Source: Anthonomus grandis grandis
Lineage: Eukaryota > Arthropoda > Insecta > Coleoptera > Curculionidae
NCBI RefSeq assembly: GCF_022605725.1
Contig: NC_065564.1
Span: forward strand, 10,642,698 to 10,706,697
Direction of reading: 5' to 3'
Length of the DNA: 64,000 nt
Shown here: piece by piece, positions 40,801 to 54,230 of the stretch
How positions within the stretch are numbered: the first letter of the stretch is position 1
How the letters are laid out: every line of letters begins with the position of its first letter
Translations under genes and position numbers: made by a program
Notes under the pieces: generated by a model
The model's input: only the letters and a program-made list of their open reading frames with translations
Told to the model about the DNA's origin: nothing
Database searches by the model: none

Positions 40801-42640
40801 AAATCATTCAGGGATTATCAAATTATATCTGAAAATTAAATCGGAACAATCGTTAACGCTATTAGTTATTATATTTTCTTAATTCTTGTTGTGTTCAAAC
40901 CGCAAAAAAACATCATTTGGCTATCTTCTATGTGCAAAATAGTAAATTTAAATTATATTCGAATAATAGATAACAGTAATAGAGTGAGATATAATTATTT
41001 TATTAAAAAACAATTCATAAGAAAAATTTTAAAAATAATTTACAGTACATCAAATGAACTTCAAAAATTAAATTGGAATCAAATCAGACAATGCTATAAT
41101 GATTAATCGTTCTATTTTCTTAACCCTGGTTATGTCCAAAACCTAAAAAGGATCATTTGAGTCATCTTGTATAACCTAAATATTATTTTAAATTATATGT
41201 GAATAATTGATGACCGTAATAGTGAGATATGACTATTTTTTTTAAAACACAATACATCAAACTAATTTTAAAAATCATTAAGGGGTTATCAAATTATACC
41301 TAAAAATTGAATTAAAATTAAATCGGAACAATCGCCAACGCTATTAGTTGTTATATTTTCGTAATTATTGTTGTGTTCAAACCGTAAAAACATCATTTGG
41401 CTATCTTGTATATGCGAAATAGTAAATTTAAATTATATTCGAATAATAGATAACAGTAATAGAGTAAGATATGATCATTTTTTTCAAAAACAATTCATCA
41501 GAAAAATTTTAAAAATAATTTACAGTACATCAAATGAACCTCAGAAATTAATTTGGAATGAAAACGGACAATGCTATAATGATTAATCGTTCTATTTTCT
41601 TAACCCTGGTTGTGTCCAAAACTTAAAAAGGATCATTTGAGTCATCTTGTATAACCTAAATATTAATTTTAAATTATATTTGAATAATTGATAACCGTAT
41701 AGAGTGGGATATGACTATTTTCTTAAAACACAATACATCAAACTAATTTTAAAAATCATTTAGGGATTATCAAATTATATCTAAAAATTAAATTAAAATT
41801 AAATCGGAGCAATCGTTAACGCTATTAGTTATTATATTTTCTTAATTCTTGTTGTGTCCAAACCGTAAAAAACATCCTTTGGCTATCTTGTATATGCGAA
41901 ATATTAAATTTAATTTATATTCGAATAACAGATAACAGTAATAGTGTGAGATATGATTATTTTTTGAAAAAAGAATTCATCAGAAAAATTTTAAAAATAA
42001 TTTACAGTACATCAAATAAATTTCAAAAATTAAATTGGAAACAAATCGGACAACGCTATAATGATTAATCGTTCTATTTTCTTAACTCTAGTTATGTCCA
42101 AAACTTAAAAAGGATCATTTGAGTGATCTTGTATAACCTAAATATTAATTTTAAAATAAATTTCATTAATAGATAACCGTAATTGAGTAAGATATGACTA
42201 TTTTTTTGAAACACAATACATCAAAATATTTTAAAAAATTATTTAGGGTTAAACAAATTATATCTAAAAATTAAATTGAAATCATAGCGGAACAATAGCT
42301 ATAGGTAATAGTAATCGATTTTCTTTATTCTGGTTATGTCCAAAACTTAAAAAGGATCATTTGAGTCATCTTGTATAGCCTAAATACTATTTTAAATTAT
42401 ATGTGAATAATTGATGACCGTAATCTTGTATAATCGAAATAGTAAATTTAATTTATATTCGAATAATAGATAACAGTAATAGAGTGAGATATGACTATTT
42501 TCTTAAAACACAATACATCAAACTAATTTTAAAAATCATTTAGGGATTATCAAATTATATCTGAAAATTAAATCGGAACAATCGTTAACGCTATTAGTTA
42601 TTATATTTTCTTAATTCTTGTTGTGTTCAAAAATTCTTGT
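37801..42640 (+). repeat. Region 5: A-C units, a 471-bp tandem dimer and a broken end
   Basis: Mostly A-C and A-C2 dimers with one A-B-C near 38.76-39.46 kb. Bases about 40300-41130 hold a dimer repeated at 471 bp (marks CAAACCGCAAAAAAACATC at 40424ff and 40895ff). The segment at 38.28-38.55 kb closely matches 57.13-57.40 kb, including TTGTTGGGTTCAAACC and TATACTCGAATAATAG. The region ends in the rearranged cluster at 42420-42800. There is no gene or unique DNA. Confidence 0.87.
40395..41105 (+). repeat. A-C dimer tandem repeat, 471 bp period
   Basis: Two A monomers reading CGCAAAAAAACATCATTTGG and CTTCTATGTGCAAAATAG lie 471 bp apart with an intervening C carrying ATATCTGAAAATTAAATCGG. The two A monomers differ at very few bases (AAATCGGACAAT against AAATCAGACAAT). 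This is the smallest clean higher-order unit in the window. Confidence 0.9.
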
Positions 42641-42660
42641 TGTGTGTGAGATATGCTCAT
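42420..42660 (+). repeat. Cluster of three rearrangement joints
   Basis: A C monomer breaks after GATGACCGTAAT (about 42424) into an A head fragment CTTGTATAATCGAAATAG. That A switches to C at GAGTGAGATATGACTATTT. Its tail reads AATTCTTGTTGTGT at 42613-42626, TCAAA, then AATTCTTGTTGTGT again at 42632-42645. It then jumps into mid-A at GTGAGATATGCTCATTT. So about 100 bases of the A head are lost and a 14-base word is repeated at the joint. Confidence 0.85.
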
Positions 42661-42766
42661 TTTTTTAAAAAACAATTCAACAGAAAAATTTTAAAAATAA
42701 TTTACAGTACATCAAATGAACCTCAAAAATTAATTTGGAATCAAATCGAACAATGCTATAATGATT

Positions 42767-42797
42767 AATCGTTCTATTTTTTTAAAATAGAACGATT
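42767..42797. repeat. Perfect hairpin: 14-bp inverted repeat with 3-base loop
   Basis: AATCGTTCTATTTT (42767-42780), TTT, then AAAATAGAACGATT (42784-42797). The left arm is the normal tail of an A monomer. The right arm is its exact reverse complement and replaces the expected CTTAACCC. The following TTAAGAATGGTTATGTCC returns to the array. A fold-back template switch at a replication fork produces this pattern. The same hairpin is at 51142-51172. Confidence 0.95.
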
Positions 42798-43638
42798 TTA
42801 AGAATGGTTATGTCCAAAACTTAAAAAGGATCATTTGAGTCATCTTGTATAACGTAAATATTAATTTTAAATTATATTTGAATAATTGATAACCGTAATA
42901 GTGAGATATGACTATTTTCTTAAAACACAATACATCAAACTAATTTTAAAAATCATTTAGGGATTATCAAATTATATCTAAAAATTAAATCGGAACAATC
43001 GTTAACTCTATTAGTTATTATATTTTCTTAATTCTTGTTGTGTCCAAACCGTAAAAAACATCATTTGGCTATCTTGTATATGCGAAATAGTAAATTTAAA
43101 TTATATTCGAATAATAGATAACAGTAATAGAGTGAGATATAATAATTTTTTTAAAAAACATTTCATCAGAAAAATTTTAAAAATAATTTACAGTACATCA
43201 AATAAACTTCAAAAATTAAATTGGAAACAAATCGGACAATGCTATAATGATTAATCGTCCTATTTTCTTAACCCTGGTTATATCCAAAACTTAAAAAGGA
43301 TCATTTGAGTCATCTTGTATAACCTAAATATTATTTTAAATTATATTTGAATAATTGATAACCGTAATAGTGAGATATGACTATTTTTTTAAAACACAAT
43401 ACATCAAACTAATTTTAAAAATCATTTAGGGATTATCAAATTATATCTAAAAATTAAATTAAAATTAAATCGGAGCAATCGTTAACGCTATTAGTTATTA
43501 TATTTTCTTAATTCTTGTTGTGTCCAAACCGTAAAAAACATCCTTTGGCTATCTTGTATATGCGAAATATTAAATTTAATTTATATTCGAATAACAGATA
43601 ACAGTAATAGTGTGATATATGATTATTTTTTGAAAAAA

Positions 43639-43644
43639 GAATTC
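43639..43644. other. GAATTC diagnostic variant of the A monomer (one of five)
   Basis: The A core normally reads AAAACAATTCATCAG; in this lineage it reads AAAAGAATTCATCAG, creating an EcoRI site. The five instances are 33842-33847, 41973-41978, 43639-43644, 48158-48163 and 52014-52019. All also share CGAATAACAGATAACAG, CAAATAAATTTCAAAAATT and GACAACGCTATAATG, so they are one A sub-family that spread by duplication. No GAATTC was noticed before 33.8 kb. Confidence 0.85.
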
Positions 43645-46600
43645 ATCAGAAAAATTTTAAAAATAATTTACAGTACATCAAATAAATTTCAAAAATTAAA
43701 TTGGAAACAAATCGGACAACGCTATAATGATTAATCGTTCTATTTTCTTAACTCTAGTTATGTCCAAAACTTAAAAAGGATCATTTGAGTGATCTTGTAT
43801 AACCTAAATATTAATTTTAAAATAAATTTCATTAATAGATAACCGTAATTGAGTAAGATATGACTATTTTTTTGAAACACAATACATCAAAATATTTTAA
43901 AAAATTATTTAGGGTTAAACAAATTATATCTAAAAATTAAATTGAAATCATATCGGAACAATAGCTATAGGTAATAGTAATCGATTTTCTTTATTCTGGT
44001 TATGTCCAAAACTTAAAAAGGATCATTTGAGTCATCTTGTATAACCTAAATACTATTTTAAATTATATGTGAATAATTGATGACCGTAATAGTAAGATAT
44101 GACTATTTTTTTAAAACACAATACATCAAACTCACTTTAAAAATCATTTAGGGATTATCAAATTATATCTAAAAATTAAATTAGAATTAAATCGGAACAA
44201 TCGTTAACGCTATTAGTTATTATATTTTCTTAATTCTTGTTGTGTTCAAACCGTAAAAAACATCATTTGGCTATCTTCTATGTGCAAAATAGTAAATTTA
44301 AATTATATTCGAATAATAGATAACAGTAATAGAGTGAGATATAATTATTTTTTTAAAAAACAATTCATAAGAAAAATTTTAAAAATAATTTACAGTACAT
44401 CAAATAAATTCAAAAATTAAATTGGAAACAAATCGGACAAAGCTATAATGATTAATCGTTCTATTTTCTTAATCCTGGTTATGTCCAAAACTTAAAAAGG
44501 ATCATTTGAGTCATCTTGTATAACCTAAATATTAATTTTAAAATAAATTTGAATCATAGATAACCGTAATTGAGTGAGATATAACTATTTTTTTTAAACA
44601 CAATACATCAAAATATTTAAAAAAATTATTTAGGGTTAAACAAATTATATCTAAAAATTAAATTGAAATCATATCGGAACAATAGCTATAGGTAATAGTA
44701 ATCGATTTTCTTTATTCTGGTTATGTCCAAAACTTAAAAAGGATGATTTGAGTCATCTTGTATAACCTAAATATTATTTTAAATTATATTTGAATAATTG
44801 ATAACCGTAATAGTGAGATATGACTATTTTCTTAAAACACAATACATCAAACTAATTTTAAAAATTATTTAGGGATTATCAAATTATATCTGAAAATTAA
44901 ATCGGAACAATCGTTAACGCTATTAGTTATTATATTTTCTTAATTCTTGTTGTGTTCAAACCGTAAAAAACATCATTTGGCTATCTTCTATGTGCAAAAT
45001 AGTAAATTTACATTATATTCGAATAATAGATAACACTAATAGGGTGAGATATGCTCATTTTTTTAAAAAACAATTCAACAGAAAAATTTTAAAAATAATT
45101 TACAGTACATCAAATGAACCTCAAAAATTAATTTGGAATCAAATCGGACAATGCTATAATGATTAATCGTTCTATTTTCTTAACCCTGGTTATGTCCAAA
45201 ACTTAAAAAGGATCATTTGAGTCATCTTGTATAACGTAAATATTAATTTTAAATTATATTTGAATAATTGATGACCGTAATAGTGAGATATGACTATTTT
45301 TTTAAAACACAATACATCAAACTAATTTTAAAAATCATTTAGGGATTATCAAATTATATCTAAAAAGTAAATTAAAATTAAATCGGAACAATCGCCAACG
45401 CTATTAGTTATTATATTTTCTTAATTCTTGTTGTGTTCAAACCGTAAAAACATCCTTTGGCTATCTTGTATATGCGAAATAGTAAATTTAAATTATATTC
45501 GAATAATAGATAACACTAATAGGGTGAGATATGCTCATTTTTTTAAAAAACAATTCAACAGAAAAATTTTAAAAATAATTTATAGTACATCAAATGAACC
45601 TCAAAAATTAATTTGGAATCAAATCGGACAATGCTATAATGATTAATCGTTCTATTTTCTTTATCCTGGTTATGTCCAAAACACAAAAAGGATTATTTGA
45701 GTCATCTTGTATAACCTAAATAATAATTTTAAATTATATTTGCATAATAGATAACCGTAAATCAGTGAGATATGACTATTTTATTTAAACACAATACATC
45801 AAAATATTTTTAAAAATCATTTAGGGTTAATCAAATTATATCTAAAAATTAAATTAAAATTAAATCGGAACAATCGTTAACGCTATTAGTTGTTATATTT
45901 TCTTAATTCTTGTTGTGTTCAAACCGTAAAAAACATCATTTGGCCATCTTGTATGTGCAAAATAGTAAATTTAAATTATATTCGAATAATAGATAACAGT
46001 AATAGAGTGAGATATAATTATTTTATTAAAAAACAATTCATAAGAAAAATTTTAAAAATAATTTACAGTACATCAAATGAACTTCAAAAATTAAATTGGA
46101 ATCAAATCGGACAATGCTATAATGATTAATCATTCTATTTTCTTAACCCTAGTTATGTCCAAAACTTAAAAAGGATCATTTGAGTCATCTTGTATAACGT
46201 AAATATTAATTTTAAATTATATTTGAATAATTGATAACCGTAATAGTGAGATATGACTATTTTCTTAAAACACAATACATCAAACTAATTTTAAAAATCA
46301 TTTAGGGATTATCAAATTATATCTGAAAATTAAATCGGAACAATCGTTAACGCTATTAGTTATTATATTTTCTTAATTCTTGTTGTGTTCAAACCGTAAA
46401 AAACATCATTTGGCTATCTTCTATGTGCAAAATAGTAAATTTAAATTATATTCGAATAATAGATAACAGTAATAGAGTGAGATATAATTATTTTATTAAA
46501 AAATAATTCATAAGAAAAATTTTAAAAATAATTTACAGTACATCAAATGAACTTCAAAAATTAAATTGGAATCAAATCGGAGAATGCTATAATGATTAAT

Positions 46601-47509
46601 CGTTCTATTTTCTTTATCCTGGTTATGTCCGAAACACAAAAAGGATCATTTGAGTCATCTTGTATAACCTAAATAATAATTTTAAATTATATTTGTATAA
46701 TAGATAACCGTAAATGAGTGAGATATGACTATTTTATTTCAACACAATACATCAAAATATTTTTAAAAATCATTTAGGGTTAATCAAATTATATCTAAAA
46801 ATTAATTTAAAATTAAATCGGAACAATCGTTAACGTTATTAGTTATTATATTTTCTTAATTCTTGTTGTGTTCAAACCGTAAAAAACATCATTTGGCTAT
46901 TTTGTATATGCGAAATAGTAAATTTAAATTATATTCGAATAATAGATAACAGTAATAGAGTGAGATATAATTATTTTATTAAAAAACAATTCATTAGAAA
47001 AATTTTAAAAATAATTTACAGTACATCAAATGAACTTCAAAAAATAAATTGGAATCAAATCGGACAAGGCTATAATGATTAATCGTTCAATTTTCTTAAC
47101 CCTGGTTATGTCCAAAACTTAAAAAGGATCATTTGAGTCATCTTGTATAAGCTAAATATTAATTTTAAAATAAATTTGAATAATAGATAACCGTAGTTGA
47201 GTATTTTTTTGAAACACAATACATCAAAATATTTAAAAAAAATTATTTAGGGTTAAACAAATTATCTCTAAAAATTAAATTGAAATCATATCGGAACAAT
47301 AGCTATAGGTAATAGTAATCGATTTTCTTTATTCTGGTTATGTCCAAAACTTAAAAAGGATCATTTGAGTCATCTTGTATAACCTAAATATTATTTTAAA
47401 TTATATTTGTATAATTGATAACCGTAATAGTGAGATATGACTATTTATTTTGAAATACAATACATCAAACTAATTTTAAAAATCATTTAGGGATTATCAA
47501 GATATATCT

Positions 47510-49800
47510 TAAAATTAAATCGGAACAATCGTTAACTCTATTAGTTATTATATTTTCTTAATTCTTGTTGTGTCCAAACCGTAAAAAACATCATTTGGCT
47601 ATCTTGTATATGCGAAATAGTAAATTTAAATTATATTCGAATAATAGATAACAGTAATAGAGTGAGATATAATAATTTTTTTAAAAAACATTTCATCAGA
47701 AAAATTTTAAAAATAATTTACAGTACATCAAATAAACTTCAAAAATTAAATTGGAAACAAATCGGACAATGCTATAATGATTAATCGTCCTTTTTTCTTA
47801 ACCCTGGTTATATCCAAAACTTAAAAAGGATCATTTGAGTCATCTTGTATAACCTAAATATTATTTTAAATTATATTTGAATAATTGATAACCGTAATAG
47901 TGAGATATGACTATTTTTTTAAAACACAATACATCAAACTAATTTTAAAAATCATTTAGGGATTATCAAATTATATCTAAAAATTAAATCGGAGCAATCG
48001 TTAACGCTATTAGTTATTATATTTTCTTAATTCTTTTTGTCTCCAAACCGTAAAAAACATCCTTTGGCTATCTTGTATATGCGAAATATTAAATTTAATT
48101 TATATTCGAATAACAGATAACAGTAATAGTGTGATATATGATTATTTTTTGAAAAAAGAATTCATCAGAAAAATTTTAAAAATAATTTACAGTACATCAA
48201 ATAAATTTCAAAAATTAAATTGGAAACAAATCGGACAACGCTATAATGATTAATCGTTCTATTTTCTTAACTCTAGTTATGTCCAAAACTTAAAAAGGAT
48301 CATTTGAGTGATCTTGTATAACCTAAATATTAATTTTAAAATAAATTTCATTAATAGATAACCGTAATTGAGTAAGATATGACTATTTTTTTGAAACACA
48401 ATACATCAAAATATTTTAAAAAATTATTTAGGGTTAAACAAATTATATCTAAAAATTAAATTGAAATCATATCGGAACAATAGCTATAGGTAATAGTAAT
48501 CGATTTTCTTTATTCTGGTTATGTCCAAAACTTAAAAAGGATCATTTGAGTCATCTTGTATAACCTAAATACTATTTTAAATTATATGTGAATAATTGAT
48601 GACCGTAATAGTAAGATATGACTATTTTTTTAAAACACAATACATCAAACTAACTTTAAAAATCATTTAGGGATTATCAAATTATATCTAAAAATTAAAT
48701 TAGAATTAAATCGGAACAATCGTTAACGCTATTAGTTATTATATTTTCTTAATTCTTGTTGTGTTCAAACCGTAAAAAACATCATTTGGCTATCTTCTAT
48801 GTGCAAAATAGTAAATTTAAATTATATTCGAATAATAGATAACAGTAATAGAGTGAGATATAATTATTTTTTTAAAAAACAATTCATAAGAAAAATTTTA
48901 AAAATAATTTACAGTACATCAAATGAACTTCAAAAATTAAATTGGAATCAAATCGGACAATGTTATAATGATTAATCGTTCTATTTTCTTAACCCTGGTT
49001 ATGTCCAAAACTTAAAAAGGATCATTTGAGTCATCTTGTATAACGTAAATATTAATTTTAAATTATTTTTGAATAATTGATAACCGTAATAGTGAGATAT
49101 GACTATTTTCTTAAAACACAATACATCAAACTAATTTTAAAAATCATTTAGGGATTATCAAATTATATCTAAAAATTAAATTAGAATTAAATCGGAACAA
49201 TCGTTAACGCTATTAGTTATTATATTTTCTTAATTCTTGTTGTGTTCAAACCGTAAAAAACATCATTTGGCTATCTTCTATGTGCAAAATAGTAAATTTA
49301 AATTATATTCGAATAATAGATAACAGTAATAGAGTGAGATATAATTATTTTTTTAAAAAACAATTCATAAGAAAAATTTTAATAATAATTTACAGTACAT
49401 CAAATAAATTCAAAAATTAAATTGGAAACAAATCGGACAAAGCTATAATGATTAATCGTTCTATTTTCTTAACCCTGGTTATGTCCAAAACTTAAAAAGG
49501 ATCATTTGAGTCATCTTGTATAACCTAAATATTAATTTTAAAATAAATTTGAATCATAGATAACCGTAATTGAGTGAGATATAACTATTTTTTTTAAACA
49601 CAATACATCAAAATATTTTAAAAAATTATTTAGGGTTAAACAAATTATATCTAAAAATTAAATTGAAATCATATCGGAACAATAGCTATAGGTAATAGTA
49701 ATCGATTTTCTTTATTCTGGTTATGTCCAAAACTTAAAAAGGATGATTTGAGTCATCTTGTATAACCTAAATATTATTTTAAATTATATTTGAATAATTG
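47510..49800 (+). repeat. Triplicated block, partial copy 2
   Basis: Matches copy 1 from CGTTAACTCTATTAG onward. The A monomer reads CGTCCTTTTTTCTTAACC (copy 1 has CGTCCTATTTTC). One C monomer near 47.99 kb lacks ATTAAAATTAA before TCGG. It carries an additional A-C pair at about 48.9-49.2 kb before the ATAAATTCAAAAATT monomer, which then has AATAATAATTTACAG in place of AAAAATAATTTACAG. Confidence 0.85.
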
Positions 49801-51019
49801 ATAACTGTAATAGTGAGATATGACTATTTATTTTCAAAAACAATACATCAATCTAATTTTAAAAATCATTTAGGGTTAATCAAATTATATCTAAAAATTG
49901 AATTAAAATTAAATCGGAACAATCGCCAACGCTATTAGTTATTACGTTTTCTTAACTCTGATTGTCTTCAAACCTTAAAAAGCATCATTTGGCTATCTTG
50001 TATATACGAAATAGTAAATTTAATTTATATTCGAATAATAGATAACAGTAATAGAGTGAGATATGATTATTTAATTAAAAAACAATTCATCAGAAAAATT
50101 TTAAAAATGATTTACAGTACATCAAATGAACTTCAAAAAATAAATTGGAATCAAATCGGACAATGCTATAATGATTAATCGTTCTATTTTCTTAACCCTG
50201 GTTATGTCCAAAACTTAAAAAGGATCATTTGAGTCATCTTGAATAACCTAAATATTAATTTTAAAATAAATTTGAATCATAGATAACCGTAATTGAGTGA
50301 GATATGACTATTTTTTTTAAACACAATACATCAAACTAATTTTAAAAATCATTTAGGGTTAATCAAATTATATCTAAAAATTGAAATAAAATTAAATCGG
50401 AACAATTGCCAACGCTATTACTTATTATATTTTCTTAATTCTTGTTGTGTTCAAAACGTAAAAACATCATTTGGCTATATTGTATATGCCAAATAGTAAA
50501 TTTAATTTATATTCGAATAATAGATAACAGTAATAGAGTGAGATATGACTATTTTCTTAAAACACAATACATCAAACTAATTTTAAAAATCATTTAGGGA
50601 TTATCAAATTATATCTGAAAATTGAAATAAAATTAAATCGGAACAATTGCCAACGCTATTAGTTATTATATTTTCTTAATTCTTGTTGTGTTCAAACCGT
50701 AAAAACATCATTTGGCTATATTGTATATGCCAAATAGTAAATTTAATTTATATTTGAATAATAGATAACAGTAATAGAGTGAGATATGACTATTTTTTTA
50801 AAACACAATACATCAAACTAATTTTAAAAATCATTTAGGGTTAATCAAATTATATCTTAAAATTAAATTAAAATTAAATCGGAACAATCGTTAACGCTAT
50901 TAGTTATTATATTTTCTTAATTCTTGTTGTGTTCAAACCGTAAAAAACATCATTTGGCTATCTTCTATGTGCAAAATAGTAAATTTAAATTATATTCGAA
51001 TAATAGATAACACTAATAG

Positions 51020-54000
51020 GGTGAGATATGCTCATTTTTTTAAAAAACAATTCAACAGAAAAATTTTAAAAATAATTTACAGTACATCAAATGAACCTCA
51101 AAAATTAATTTGGAATCAAATCGGACAATGCTATAATGATTAATCGTTCTATTTTTTTAAAATAGAACGATTTTAAGAATGGTTATGTCCAAAACTTAAA
51201 AAGGATCATTTGAGTCATCTTGTATAACGTAAATATTAATTTTAAATTATATTTGAATAATTGATAACCGTAATAGTGAGATATGACTATTTTCTTAAAA
51301 CACAATACATCAAACTAATTTTAAAAATCATTTAGGGATTATCAAATTATATCTAAAAATTAAATCGGAACAATCGTTAACTCTATTAGTTATTATATTT
51401 TCTTAATTCTTGTTGTGTCCAAACCGTAAAAAACATCATTTGGCTATCTTGTATATGCGAAATAGTAAATTTAAATTATATTCGAATAATAGATAACAGT
51501 AATAGAGTGAGATATAATAATTTTTTTAAAAAACATTTCATCAGAAAAATTTTAAAAATAATTTACAGTACATCAAATAAACTTCAAAAATTAAATTGGA
51601 AACAAATCGGACAATGCTATAATGATTAATCGTCCTATTTTCTTAACCCTGGTTATATCCAAAACTTAAAAAGGATCATTTGAGTCATCTTGTATAACCT
51701 AAATATTATTTTAAATTATATTTGAATAATTGATAACCGTAATAGTGAGATATGACTATTTTTTTAAAACACAATACATCAAACTAATTTTAAAAATCAT
51801 TTAGGAATTATCAAATTATATCTAAAAATTAAATTAAAATTAAATCGGAGCAATCGTTAACGCTATTAGTTATTATATTTTCTTAATTCTTGTTGTGTCC
51901 AAACCGTAAAAAACATCCTTTGGCTATCTTGTATATGCGAAATATTAAATTTAATTTATATTCGAATAACAGATAACAGTAATAGTGTGATATATGATTA
52001 TTTTTTGAAAAAAGAATTCATCAGAAAAATTTTAAAAATAATTTACAGTACATCAAATAAATTTCAAAAATTAAATTGGAAACAAATCGGACAACGCTAT
52101 AATGATTAATCGTTCTATTTTCTTAACTCTAGTTATGTCCAAAACTTAAAAAGGATCATTTGAGTCATCTTGTATAACCTAAATACTATTTTAAATTATA
52201 TGTGAATAATTGATGACCGTAATAGTAAGATATGACTATTTTTTTAAAACACAATACATCAAACTAACTTTAAAAATCATTTAGGGATTATCAAATTATA
52301 TCTAAAAATTAAATTAGAATTAAATCGGAACAATCGTTAACGCTATTAGTTATTATATTTTCTTAATTCTTGTTGTGTTCAAACCGTAAAAAACATCATT
52401 TGGCTATCTTCTATGTGCAAAATAGTAAATTTAAATTATATTCGAATAATAGATAACAGTAATAGAGTGAGATATAATTATTTTTTTAAAAAACAATTCA
52501 TAAGAAAAATTTTAAAAATAATTTACAGTACATCAAATAAATTCAAAAATTAAATTGGAAACAAATCGGACAAAGCTATAATGATTAATCGTTCTATTTT
52601 CTTAATCCTGGTTATGTCCAAAACTTAAAAGGGATCATTTGAGTCATCTTGTATAACCTAAATATTAATTTTAAAATAAATTTGAATCATAGATAACCGT
52701 AATTGAGTGAGATATAACTATTTTTTTTAAACACAATACATCAAAATATTTAAAAAAATTATTTAGGGTTAAACAAATTATATCTAAAAATTAAATTGAA
52801 ATCATATCGGAACAATAGCTATAGGTAATAGTAATCGATTTTCTTTATTCTGGTTATGTCCAAAACTTAAAAAGGATGATTTGAGTCATCTTGTATAACC
52901 TAAATATTATTTTAAATTATATTTGAATAATTGATAACCGTAATAGTGAGATATGACTATTTTTTTAAAACACAATACATCAAACTAATTTTAAAAATCA
53001 TTTAGGGATTATCAAATTATATCTAAAAAGTAAATTAAAATTAAATCGGAACAATCGCCAACGCTATTAGTTATTATATTTTCTTAATTCTTGTTGTGTT
53101 CAAACCGTAAAAACATCCTTTGGCTATCTTGTATATGCGAAATAGTAAATTTAAATTATATTCGAATAATAGATAACACTAATAGGGTGAGATATGCTCA
53201 TTTTTTTAAAAAACAATTCAACAGAAAAATTTTAAAAATAATTTATAGTACATCAAATGAACCTCAAAAATTAATTTGGAATCAAATCGGACAATGCTAT
53301 AATGATTAATCGTTCTATTTTCTTTATCCTGGTTATGTCCAAAACACAAAAAGGATTATTTGAGTCATCTTGTATAACCTAAATAATAATTTTAAATTAT
53401 ATTTGCATAATAGATAACCGTAAATCAGTGAGATATGACTATTTTATTTAAACACAATACATCAAAATATTTTTAAAAACCATTTAGGGTTAATCAAATT
53501 ATATCTAAAAATTAAATTAAAATTAAATCGGAACAATCGTTAACGCTATTAGTTGTTATATTTTCTTAATTCTTGTTGTGTTCAAACCGTAAAAAACATC
53601 ATTTGGCCATCTTGTATGTGCAAAATAGTAAATTTAAATTATATTCGAATAATAGATAACAGTAATAGAGTGAGATATAATTATTTTATTAAAAAACAAT
53701 TCATAAGAAAAATTTTAAAAATAATTTACAGTACATCAAATGAACTTCAAAAATTAAATTGGAATCAAATCGGACAATGCTATAATGATTAATCATTCTA
53801 TTTTCTTAACCCTAGTTATGTCCAAAACTTAAAAAGGATCATTTGAGTCATCTTGTATAACGTAAATATTAATTTTAAATTATATTTGAATAATTGATAA
53901 CCGTAATAGTGAGATATGACTATTTTCTTAAAACACAATACATCAAACTAATTTTAAAAATCATTTAGGGATTATCAAATTATATCTGAAAATTAAATCG

Positions 54001-54222
54001 GAACAATCGTTAACGCTATTAGTTATTATATTTTCTTAATTCTTGTTGTGTTCAAACCGTAAAAAACATCATTTGGCTATCTTCTATGTGCAAAATAGTA
54101 AATTTAAATTATATTCGAATAATAGATAACAGTAATAGAGTGAGATATAATTATTTTATTAAAAAATAATTCATAAGAAAAATTTTAAAAATAATTTACA
54201 GTACATCAAATGAACTTCAAAA
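51020..54222 (+). repeat. Triplicated block, copy 3 (shortened)
   Basis: Carries the hairpin and the GAATTC-bearing A, but goes from CTTAACTCTAGTTATGTCC straight to a C head, dropping the B monomer of copy 1. Later it joins GGATGATTTGAG with the C reading TCTAAAAAGTAAATT, dropping an A-C dimer. Both losses are whole monomers with clean register, so they are unequal exchanges rather than random deletions. Confidence 0.9.
51142..51172. repeat. Second copy of the 14-bp hairpin
   Basis: Identical arms and loop (51142-51155, TTT, 51159-51172), 8375 bp from the first. Flanks match too (TTAAGAATGGTTATGTCC), so it was copied with its neighbourhood in the 42.65-46.56 and 51.02-54.22 kb duplication and did not arise twice. 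Confidence 0.95.
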
Positions 54223-54230
54223 ATTAATTT

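Larger units (their letters stand above)
42650..46560 (+). repeat. Triplicated block, copy 1
   Basis: Starts in mid-A at GAGATATGCTC and runs through the hairpin. Marks: CGTCCTATTTTC with GGTTATATCC, the GAATTC-bearing A, AATTTCATTAATAGATAACC, AGTAAGATATGAC, ATAAATTCAAAAATTAAATT with GACAAAGCTATAATG, GGATGATTTGAG, TCTAAAAAGTAAATT and TTGGCCATCTTG. It ends near 46560, where AAATTGGAATC with GGAGAATGC replaces the third copy's AATTTGGAATC with GGACAATGC. Confidence 0.9.
42641..54230 (+). repeat. Region 6: block present three times in edited forms
   Basis: Copy 1 is about 42.65-46.56 kb. A partial copy lies at 47.51-49.80 kb. A third is at 51.02-54.22 kb. Relative to copy 1, the third lacks one B monomer (about 243 bp, near 43780-44030) and one A-C dimer (470 bp, near 44770-45300), so offsets step from 8375 to 8133 to 7663. 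The partial copy is offset 4530, then 4519, then 5000, the last step coming from an added A-C dimer near 48.9-49.2 kb. The linking stretches (46.6-47.5 and 49.8-51.0 kb) hold A-C2, A-B-C and A/C chimeric monomers. No gene is seen. Confidence 0.88.
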
